From Triangularia verruculosa (lineage: Eukaryota; Ascomycota; Sordariomycetes; Sordariales; Podosporaceae): a stretch of DNA of 64,000 bases. Positions 56,262 to 64,000 of this stretch are shown piece by piece. Location: positions 62,001-126,000 of the forward strand of contig MU863981.1 of assembly GCA_033296885.1 (NCBI GenBank), given 5' to 3'. Under the pieces are notes generated by a model. It saw only the letters and a list, made by a program, of their open reading frames with translations, did no database searches and had not been told where the DNA came from. The position numbers and the translations under genes were made by a program. Position 1 is the stretch's first letter. Each line of letters starts with the position of its first letter.

Positions 56262-58383
56262 ACGGGAGCACGGGACGGTACAATCTATATACCTGTTTTC
56301 CCCAGCCTTCTATGGTGTGTAGGGAACTTCGGAGCTTAATTGCCTGAAGGAAGTGGCCACTTCTTTGGGTCTCTTATTCACATGAAGAATGCACTGTCAC
56401 GTCGCATCAGTTGACCAAAAAGAGCCCGCGTTCCAGTTCCGCGGACGGCTGCCGTGGTTGGCTGAGCCGCTGAGAAGGAGGGGCGCATTCCGCCAGCACG
56501 GGTCCGCCATTTTCTGTTGGTCTTTCTCCAGGGCTGACTCCATTCGCTTCCACTGAAAACAGTGGCGGTTGACTTTTCCCGGCCTGCCCGGGGGTCCATT
56601 ACATTCCATCATTTGTCTCATTCTCTTCAAGCGATCTTCTCAGTCAATGATATAAAGGCATTGTCTTCACTGCTGTTGCCCAGGCTGTCTCACCACACGA
56701 TGACGCCCTCGATTTTGGAGATCAGTTGCATTCAGACAGACCCGACAGGCTTGACGAGCCGAGCGGAACTGCCCTCCATTTATCCAACTTGGCATGCAGA
56801 ATACCCGCTCAGGAACCAGGTCGATCTCCAGTTGACAGCCGTGCAGTAGCCCTCAAGCTTTTCCGCATAGGGACGGGTTTTCCGATCTAGGCAAAACGTC
56901 AAATCAGAACATGCGTGTTCGTTTTGCTGAATCTTGGTTGACATCGATGTTCTTAACCGGCGCTTGGAGGTAGTATTGACAGGGTGTCTATCCTAGCACC
57001 AGAGGTGTGATTAGCAGATCTGACAGTCAAGTAGACGAGCGAATCGGTCGGCCCGTGTGTCAGACCACCAACTCTGAGTTGAGGTTACGCAACAGTCCTA
57101 CTGAACCGACGCAACGGTTGGCGGTGGCACTGGGATGCCGAGCTTCATTACAGTTTGACGGATTTCCATTCTTGTGGAAGCACATACCGAACCAACATTA
57201 TCCTTTGAGCCCTTCTGACAGGTCCATATCATGGGATATATCCTCAAATCGCTAGACTCATTCTTCTCAATGATCTGACTAGCTTAGGTGTCCATCACAG
57301 CATAGCTCACCAGTGTATTGTTGAAGAGACCAACAGTAATCTGTCTCAAGACGTTAGGAGGCTGGCTGAGGAATGAAGTTGCCAGCGAACCAACCCTGCA
57401 TTGCATATAGTCAGTGGTAACCTGCAAGAGAAAGGCAAAGAAATACCATATGAGTGAAATGTATACCTTGGGTACCTGGGTAGGAAATAGATCTGGATGG
57501 ACAAGGTAAAACGCGAGCTTCGCATGGAGGTCTGTGTCCGCTACCATCTGCCTACCATGTTGGTCATGAAAAGGTATCTAATTGTTCCATTGATTGAAAG
57601 ACCAGTGCGAAAAAGAACGAAAAAGAAAATGACACTTTGAGTAAGGAAGATACGAGTACCTATACTATAGATCGCTGCTGGTTGTTCACTATTGTACTCT
57701 GTGCAGGCGGCGAGATGCGTCGAATGCCCGGCATTTTGTTTGTTGACAAAGGCCAAAATCACGAAACAGGCCGAACACTTCTTTTTCTATCCAACTTCCG
57801 CTTGTTCCTCACCTTTTAGCAAGTCAGCAACGAACCGCCGTACAATTCCTCCTCTTTTATAAGCTATAAGTCGAAGTATCTCGCCGATCTTAACATTCTC
57901 TATTTTCACCACTCAGCAACACCAAAGCTAAAAAAAAATATGACCGGAACGATTATCAAACCATAGTCTCTGCTACCTATCCTATATTAACTTAGATTTA
58001 GTGTTGGAGGTGTCTTCAGGTAATCAAGTCTTCACCCCATGCATTCACCCGCAAATCAAAGATTCCCGATGCCGATACGCTGTCTCTTTATACGCCTCTT
58101 GCTTTGAAGTGGTCACTGGCAGCAATCCAAACAGAATCCAGCACCGAGGCCTACAGGACCCCGCAAACGTGTCACCACACATCATCGTCAACAAAGTAAA
58201 CTGTTCTAGCTACTTCCCCAGTATTATCCAGCCCGTTTGCCTCCCCGATCACAAAACCAAAAACCCCCCTTGCATCGAAAAGATTTCTGAACCTGCACAT
58301 CTCTCCTTGGTAAACAATCTACCTAAGGTAGTTGACTGCATCACAGCCTCCCCAAACAGCCATTCCCTCTTGCCTCCACAAAA
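56262..58383. other. Intergenic 2.1 kb
   Basis: AT-rich in parts (57,300-58,000). Short frames only; no family features, RNA genes or repeats are seen. It separates the conserved ESF1 side from the HET/Ifi-6-16 block. Confidence 0.5.
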
Positions 58384-59355
58384 ATGACCAACTTCCTCAC
58401 CGCGCTCCAAGCCCTCGGGGAAGCAGCCAATCAAGCCGCAGCCATCCACGCCCCAGGTTTCATCGCCGGGGCGCGAGGCTTCGGCCAAGAAGCAATCAAC
58501 AACATCCAGAACCACGCACCAGCCGTCGCAAACGCAGCCGCCAACTTCGGGCAGGGCGTAGCAAGCCACGTACAAGTCCACGCCCCAATCGTTGCGTCCG
58601 CCGCAGTCGACGCCTACCAAAAGCACGCTCCCGCCATCGCCAACATTGGACAGGACATTGCCCACAACATCCAACTCCACGCCCCAGCCGTTGCCGCCGC
58701 CGGGATGGGCGCTGCCAAGTACCTCGAGGAGCAGGCCCCCTATGTCCTGGAGCATGCCGCCGCCGCTCTGGCGGGGCTTGGACTGCTAGCTGCGGCAACG
58801 AAGACCGAGCTGGAGTCCAAATACCCCGACATCTTCGCCGCCATCAGCAAAGGATGGTTCGTTGTCATCGACAGTGCGGAACAGGTATGCTCTGCTTCCT
58901 TGTTCACATGCAAAGAAGAATACTCTGACATAGTTCTCAAAGGCACGATGCTGGGTGGCTGAGAATCCAGGCAAGACAGCCATCATCATCGGCGGTATTG
59001 CCCTAGTTGTTGCTCCTGGTATCGTCACTAGCCCTGTCCTTCGCCTGATTGGGTTCGGCGAGCGTGGTGTAACAGCAGGTCAGTCTTTCTCTTTATTAGT
59101 CCTTATACCATAACCCCTACTGATAGTCGTCTTGAAGGTTCGATTGCTGCCTTCATTCATAGCTGTATCGGGAATGTTGCAGCGGGAAGCGCCTTCGCGA
59201 TTTTCCAGAGCGCTGGTGCCGGGGGTGCTGGATTGGCGGTTGTGAACGGTGTTGTCCAGGGCGCAGGAATAATAGCAGTGTCTGGTACCGTACTCGTCAG
59301 TTTCCTTGAAGAGAAGGAGAAGAGGCTCCAGAAGAATCGCGGTTATCATTTGTAA
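58384..59355 (+). CDS. Ifi-6-16/ISG12-like membrane protein with HAP-repeat domain
   Basis: Three exons: 58384-58884, 58943-59078 and 59138-59355 (introns 58 and 59 nt); 284 residues. Residues 1-130 are Ala/Gly/Gln-rich amphipathic helix with the tripeptide His-Ala-Pro recurring at about 22, 44, 66, 81 and 99 (and QAP at 117). The segment TELESKYPDIFAAISKGWFVVID follows. The C-terminal half carries hydrophobic helices and a Gly/Ala-rich block, GVTAGSIAAFIHSCIGNVAAG then FAIFQSAGAGGAG, which is the Ifi-6-16 signature. In animals this family (ISG12/IFI6) is interferon-induced and mitochondrial or ER membrane-associated, with roles in apoptosis. Fungal members are little studied. It ends 60 bp from the convergent HET gene. 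An Ala-rich helical array fused to Ifi-6-16 is unusual. Confidence 0.8.
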
Positions 59356-59415
59356 CTTGAGATCATAGAACTGCAACGAATGCTACCATACATGGTGGGC
59401 AGATATTTTGGCAGA

Positions 59416-61491
59416 TCATTCCATCACGACTGTCTTCCGCACAGGCTTCAAGCACATAAAGTCCACGCTCGCCAACGTTGTAACTGTAATGAGCGTCTTC
59501 CTCTTGTAGACCCCCGGGCCAGCACCGGGCTCCAAGACGATGAGAAAAGCCATGTTATATACCGGCCCATCCTTGCTCTTCCGAAACGCAAACCTCTCAA
59601 CCACCAAGCACTCGTATATCCCTGTAGGAATCGTTATGGGATGAGGAAAGTTTCTTTCCCTGACATACCCCATCATATCCTGCGTCCCGGGCAACAAGGC
59701 CTCGCTAAACGGTTCAGTACGAATCTCCAACGAGACTTGCCATCCCTCTATCTCGATCCTTATCCCATTCACGCCCACGTATCGAATCGCCATGTCGCGA
59801 GACACGTCCTTGTACCCAATGTCATTCCATCCCTCGGCCAACAACAGCTTGTCGCTAATGGTCACTTCTCCTTCCCAGCCAGCCCACGACCAACTCGGAA
59901 ACGCCTCCCTCCTCCTCGGCTCCCCAACTTCAAAAATGTGCATCCACCCCAACGTCTGCGGGGACAATGCCAACGGAAGGCCCCAGACGCAAGCTGCAGC
60001 TGGCTGCATTCTCTCGACCAAAGAGATGATTCCCAGTATCGCATTAAGTGAATCCACGTCATGAGTCATTCGCCGCTCGGTGTAATTGGCAATGAGGGTC
60101 CAGAAATTAAATTTGAGTGTATCATCTGGCATCCCATCATTCCATTGGCCGAAGAGAGGGGATGAACTGGATGGTCTCTCCCAACTTGGTACCTCGCCAG
60201 TCGCCTCCAATGTTTCCGGCACACGGTGCTCAAAACAAGTGAACTCGACCTGCGTTGCAGTAAAGTAGAGATACCGTCTGCAGAGGAGTGACTCCTGAAG
60301 TGTCCATGCGCGCGTGGACCAGGTGGAGGCCTGTACCTCTGTCATGGCAGTTGGGGGAACAACAAAGAAGGTGTGGTCATCGATGCTCTCGAGGACTTGA
60401 TGAGGACGGGACACGGCTACCCCAGGGAAACCGGCGTTGGAGTTGTCACCTGCTACGGCAACGAGGGTAAGGGTTGCGGAGGAGTAGATCTGATCCATCA
60501 TCTTAAGTTGTTGCTCCTTTTCCGCACGCTGGAGAGGCGTTGGGTTGGGGTCCTGGTCGATGCAGAGGGCGTCAACCCATAAATAACGCCGGCCGAATTT
60601 ACGCGTGACGGTGATGGCGTCTTCAATGGTGTTGGGCAGTGTCTTGGTTTCCAAAGCATTCGGGGCTGGCATGACACCACCCCAGACGTAGCTGAGGGCG
60701 AAGTAGTCGCACTGCTCGGGACAGGGAACAACTTTGCGGTCAACGACGTCGATCATTCGGGTGAGAGACAGCTCCGAGGATGCGGTAGCCTGGCAGTCAG
60801 GTCCGTGGTGGCTGATGCAGTCTTCTAGTGCTTTTGAAAAGACTGAAATGTCCACAAAGGGCTCGAGACATCTTGCGTTCCCTGACCGTTTGGCTCCGGC
60901 AAGCGCGATCGACTCGCCAGTCCTGTGCCCCTCGCGATACCTGACGAAAGACGGGGGCTCACGCTCGTTGATGATAACATCGCTCACTTGACTGACACCA
61001 AGGAACACAGCCGGATTCGACTTCAACTGTGGCGAAAATGTGTTCCATCCACGTTGCTGGTAATAAGACCGGAAAGGCATCAATCTAAGCATTACATCAG
61101 TCGACCCAAGACCTTCTCGGGGGAATATGCGGAATATCAAGCGACAAAGCGGGCAGGATGGTGACAATATCAACGATGCCAGCTCGCCGAATTGCATTTC
61201 GTGCTTGGCGCTTGAGCGGAGGTAATCAAACATCTGCTCCTTGGTCAAGTTGGACCGCTCGGTTCTGTCCACCGGGTTTGAGTCTTCGAAGACTCGAACA
61301 ATGTCGAATACAGCGCATCGCTGGCAAAGTGTGCTGGGCTGTTGCTGTAATCTAGCGATGAGTTCACCTTCATGGGCTCCAATAGGGGCGTTGAACTCGA
61401 CGGCGCGCGAGGTCGGGAGTGAAGCGCAAGGTTGCGATATGGGTTCAAGACGTCGGCAAAAGACGCAGAGCTTGGTGGGTGGAGCGGCCAT
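59416..61491 (-). CDS. HET-domain (heterokaryon incompatibility) protein
   Basis: A single-exon 691-residue protein. The N-terminal 260 residues contain several cysteine pairs (CVFCRR, CQRC, CPLC) that may bind zinc. The HET domain spans about residues 262-415 with all three conserved blocks: YFALSYVWGG, RYLWVDALCIDQD and QIYSSATLTLVAVAG, then STWSTRAWTLQE and LYFTATQVEFTC. The C-terminal part (WSWAGWEG near 560) is the usual beta-rich extension of stand-alone HET proteins. HET domains trigger cell death after fusion of incompatible hyphae and are distantly TIR-like. No NACHT or WD40 repeats are attached, so this is the short, sensor-less class. The frame is intact. It lies tail-to-tail with the Ifi-6-16-like gene and divergent from the 61953 gene. 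Confidence 0.93.
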   Translation of the reverse strand: MAAPPTKLCVFCRRLEPISQPCASLPTSRAVEFNAPIGAHEGELIARLQQQPSTLCQRCAVFDIVRVFEDSNPVDRTERSNLTKEQMFDYLRSSAKHEMQFGELASLILSPSCPLCRLIFRIFPREGLGSTDVMLRLMPFRSYYQQRGWNTFSPQLKSNPAVFLGVSQVSDVIINEREPPSFVRYREGHRTGESIALAGAKRSGNARCLEPFVDISVFSKALEDCISHHGPDCQATASSELSLTRMIDVVDRKVVPCPEQCDYFALSYVWGGVMPAPNALETKTLPNTIEDAITVTRKFGRRYLWVDALCIDQDPNPTPLQRAEKEQQLKMMDQIYSSATLTLVAVAGDNSNAGFPGVAVSRPHQVLESIDDHTFFVVPPTAMTEVQASTWSTRAWTLQESLLCRRYLYFTATQVEFTCFEHRVPETLEATGEVPSWERPSSSSPLFGQWNDGMPDDTLKFNFWTLIANYTERRMTHDVDSLNAILGIISLVERMQPAAACVWGLPLALSPQTLGWMHIFEVGEPRRREAFPSWSWAGWEGEVTISDKLLLAEGWNDIGYKDVSRDMAIRYVGVNGIRIEIEGWQVSLEIRTEPFSEALLPGTQDMMGYVRERNFPHPITIPTGIYECLVVERFAFRKSKDGPVYNMAFLIVLEPGAGPGVYKRKTLITVTTLASVDFMCLKPVRKTVVME

Positions 61492-61952
61492 GTCGACGTG
61501 GTCTCTGCTCCTGCCTCAAGCAAAGATGTTGTCTTTCCAGGTTGTGTCAGAAGGTAAGTGAATTCCCCGCAACAAGGTGGCTATCGAATCAAGTCAGGTG
61601 AGGCTCCTGCATCATGCGGCAGTGTCCCCCTGCCCACATAAAAGATGATCGCGCCTGCCTTCGAGCATCATTGTTTACTAAACTTCGGATTTTGCAGCGC
61701 AGGTCCCCTTCCTTAAAGATTGACTGGATGCGGTTCCTCTTGCCCACGATGCGGGTGCTTGAGCGCTGCTGCAGCAGTTGACATGCGATGCATCTGGTCC
61801 TGGGCACTCCAGCTGGATGATCCCATTCAACGAAATGTCCAGCTCTTATCACCGCATCAGATCCATTGCATTCACTAAACCGACGAGCTATACATTGCAG
61901 CCATTTGATACACCCCAAAAGCCATCAGACATCGGCCTACCTCGGATTCAAC
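61492..61952. promoter_or_regulatory. Divergent promoter between the HET gene and an unknown gene
   Basis: This 461-bp interval lies between the start codons at 61491 (minus) and 61953 (plus). I see no clear TATA box. Confidence 0.4.
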
Positions 61953-62616
61953 ATGCCACCCCAAATTACCCATCAACACTTGCTGCTGACGGAACGAAGA
62001 CTGGAGATCCTCGGAACCCACTACCCTGAGGTTCTGGCCGCAGTCAATGAGGGAACCCTGTGGATAGTGGGGGACTTTCTCAACCTAGACATCCTGGCAT
62101 GTAAGCTATTCCGGGTAAGTAATGATCTCCTACCCCTCCCTCCGCCACATAACTGACGTCCTCAAAGACAGACCATCTCTCTCCATTAGCTCAGCACCTC
62201 ATGACCGGCCCTGCCCTCTGTCTTGGTGGCACCAGCTATGAAGAACCCCACTTGGCCCGTGGCGGTTTTGAGGAGCATGGTAGGCTCATGTTTATGCCTG
62301 CCCCTGGTTATGTTCTACATCCCGTCGTCGATTACAGCTTCTATCAGCCACCAGTACCAACCAGTAAGTCTACCTACTCAATCCATAGTGGGTAAATATG
62401 TTGAGGAGAAAGGATTAACAGTGATGATTAGGCCTCGTTGCTGTCACTCACAAGGTCATCTCCGTACCTGAAGCCAGGTTCCTCTTCTCGTCAAAACCAA
62501 GTGAGCCCTGGCTCGGCTATGCCTGGAAGCTCAATCCTGGCTCGCAGGTAGTTCTCATGAGGCGGAGGGACGGGGGTCGCAGCACGCAACAGGGCCCGGG
62601 GGGCGTGGTGGCATGA
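61953..62616 (+). CDS. Unknown three-exon gene in the HET/Ifi-6-16 block
   Basis: Exons 61953-62114, 62195-62363 and 62432-62616 (introns 80 and 68 nt, both with good GTAAGT donors) join to 171 residues. Exon 1 has LTERRLEILGTHYPEVLAAVNEGTLWIV, which resembles in pattern the TELESKYPDIFAAISKGWFVVID segment of the Ifi-6-16-like protein at 58384 (acid-Leu-Glu, Tyr-Pro, Ala-Ala, Gly-aromatic). Exons 2 and 3 encode a beta-looking region (PGYVLHPVVDYSFYQPPVP, VISVPEARFLFSSKPSEPW, GYAWKLNPGSQVVLMRR). No signal peptide or membrane helix. The acceptor for exon 2 (GCTCAG) was chosen because earlier AGs lead to stops. I cannot name a family. The shared motif suggests a short fungal N-terminal module placed next to different effectors, which is inference. 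Confidence 0.55.
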
Positions 62617-62756
62617 GGGTAGTGTTAGCGGACATTGAATACAGCGTGTTTATGGCTTAAAAGCCTGTTCACTATCTCTGCTCACCTTCCCGTGCACAAA
62701 ATAATTGGTACTGCAAGCCAGGATCACACCTTTAAAATAGTAGAAAAAGCCTAACA

Positions 62757-63075
62757 ACTATCTTCTTAAGGCTTATCACTATCTTTTAATACGTTTAAAG
62801 TATCTTTAAAGTGTTTCCGATATCTTTTAAGGCTTATTAACTATCTTTTGAGGCCTTTCAACTATCTTTTAAGGCTTTTTGACTATCTTTTAAGGCCTTT
62901 TTTTTTTTTTAAGGCCTTTTAACTATCTTTCAAGGCCTTTTTACTATCTTTCAAGGACTTTTAACTACATTTTGAGGCCTTTTAACTACATTTTGAGGCC
63001 TTTTAACTATCCTTTAAGGCGTTTTAACTATCTTTAATACTTTATTCCCATTTTGCAGTGCTAGCTTATCTAGGG
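62757..63075 (+). repeat. 21-bp minisatellite, copy B, with conserved 3' block
   Basis: About 13 imperfect copies of a 21-bp unit close to ACTATCTTTCAAGGCCTTTTA, with one T-run expansion near 62,898-62,910. The array is followed by CCCATTTTGCAGTGCTAGC and ends near TCTAGG, the same end block as copy A at 7352-7510, in the same orientation. The rest of 62617-63571 holds no recognised gene; it is the promoter of the last gene. Confidence 0.88.
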
Positions 63076-63571
63076 CGGCACCATTGATTGCTATCTTTGA
63101 AGGTCTAATTAGTCCATCTATTCAAATCCCCAAAGCCGGCATTGAGGTTCAAAAGACATCGTTTCAGTCTGAACTTCTGTGAATTTTCATCCCATTTTCA
63201 AGTATTTCTACCCAAGCACTGTCTAAGCGTGGGACGTCATTGATCTAAGCATCGGCAATAAATCAGCCCGAGCTTCGACATTTCGATGCTAGCCATGACG
63301 GAGTATGCACTGAGGCCGGATTTGTGTAACCAGACTTTGTCGAATCAACTAAAGGCAACAAACAGCAGAGGACGGCCGTTTGCTGCTTGACACGTGGGTG
63401 CATGGCGGCCACTTCGGACGGCCTATGAAAAGATGCCCTGCCCATTCATTTTCTTCCCTCTGAAAATCATCCAAACAGCACCACACTTCTCAACTCCTTC
63501 AATTTAGCATCTGACCACAGGCATCGCTACCACGACCTCGATATCAAAGTCCACAGAACTACCAAAAGGAG

Positions 63572-63990
63572 ATGGCTTCCCAAATCAAGAATGCCGCTGG
63601 GGCAGTAGCCAGAAACCCAGGTACTGCCGCCATGGCAGGAGTCGCTACCGTCGGTGTCGTTGCTCTGGCTGCACCACTTGCGATCGCGGCGCCAGTTCTT
63701 GCAGCTGTTGGATTTACCGCACAGGGCGTCGCTGCTGGTATGTACTTGCCTTCCTGCCATTCGTATTTCCTGAACGCAGCTGATAGTCTTGTCTTTTTTT
63801 TTTTGAAGGTTCCATCGCTGCGGGAATCCAAGCCGGTATCGGAAACGTTGTTGCAGGAACTGCATTTGCCGTGTGCCAGAGCGCCGCTGCTGGAGGAGCT
63901 GGTGCTGCTGCCGTTGCGGCAGGCACGCAGGTTGTGGGGGGTCTTGCGGCGGTGGGAGCTGTGGCGGGGAGATTTTTTGGTTTGGCGTAA
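63572..63990 (+). CDS. Short Ifi-6-16/ISG12-like membrane protein
   Basis: Two exons, 63572-63737 and 63809-63990, with a 71-nt intron; 115 residues. The whole protein is Gly/Ala/Val-rich and hydrophobic: GTAAMAGVATVGVVALAAPLAIAA is a first membrane segment, then GFTAQGVAAGSIAAGIQAGIG and FAVCQSAAAGGAGAAAVAAG carry the Ifi-6-16 core. The intron interrupts the codon for the Gly of GSIAA in phase 1, exactly as in the related gene at 58384, and both acceptors read TTGAAG before GTTCxAT. The two genes are therefore paralogues, one with and one without the HAP-repeat N-terminal domain. Membrane insertion, possibly in mitochondria, is expected from animal relatives. The gene is complete just inside the window edge. 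Confidence 0.83.
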
Positions 63991-64000
63991 CAAGCGACGG

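Noticed and set aside
62757..63075. Regular repeat array resembling a CRISPR at first sight
   Set aside because: Units are head-to-tail without unique spacers, in a eukaryotic genome; it is a minisatellite.

Overview
The window reads as nuclear DNA of a filamentous ascomycete, most likely a Sordariomycete. The evidence is many short introns (about 50-120 nt) with GTRAGT-like donors and CTRAC branch points, plus fungus-typical families: HET, PTH11-type rhodopsin domain, Clr5, SUR7, fungal cupredoxins, CHAT/TPR and Ifi-6-16-like proteins. The genus is not determined. All exon joins below were worked out by hand from splice consensus and family motifs; no tool was run.

Left third (1-25.5 kb). 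A cytochrome P450 (906-2558, minus), a PTH11-like seven-helix membrane protein (4766-6121), a small secreted cysteine-rich protein (6890-7147), a 21-bp minisatellite (7352-7510), a coiled-coil protein (7806-9302, minus), TRAPPC12-like (9824-11440), a secreted double-cupredoxin plus ferritin-like protein (11976-13946, minus), a SUR7-like membrane protein (14959-16096), a sedoheptulose/fructose bisphosphatase (16346-17438, minus), an acidic-tailed unknown protein (18061-19670), a Clr5-domain/TPR-like protein (21171-23135) and a transcription cyclin (24053-25538, minus) followed by a long in-frame open extension after its stop.

Middle (26.5-45.4 kb). A small membrane protein, a RecQ-like pseudo-helicase whose catalytic motifs are all degenerate, an AFG1-type mitochondrial ATPase, a DUF1295-like membrane enzyme, a secreted M28 aminopeptidase, a phospholipase-D-like protein, a 2-oxoglutarate/Fe(II) oxygenase with a GC-AG intron through its iron-ligand codon and a probable frameshift, an F-box-like protein, and an unknown 313-residue protein.

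Right third (45.4-64 kb). A large TPR-CHAT caspase-like protease (45631-49320) sits head-to-head with the 313-residue protein over a 264-bp promoter. After a GPI-type cupredoxin, an unknown tail-anchored protein and the ribosome-biogenesis factor ESF1 comes a second accessory block: an Ifi-6-16/ISG12-like protein (58384-59355), a HET-domain protein tail-to-tail with it (59416-61491), an unknown three-exon gene (61953-62616), a second copy of the 21-bp minisatellite, and a second Ifi-6-16-like gene (63572-63990). CHAT, HET and Ifi-6-16 families are all tied to programmed cell death or non-self responses, so this third looks like a fungal immunity/incompatibility neighbourhood; that functional link is inference.

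Across at least nine genes the coding strand switches abruptly from C-rich to G-rich codons part-way through the CDS, a structural signal that ordinary annotation does not explain.
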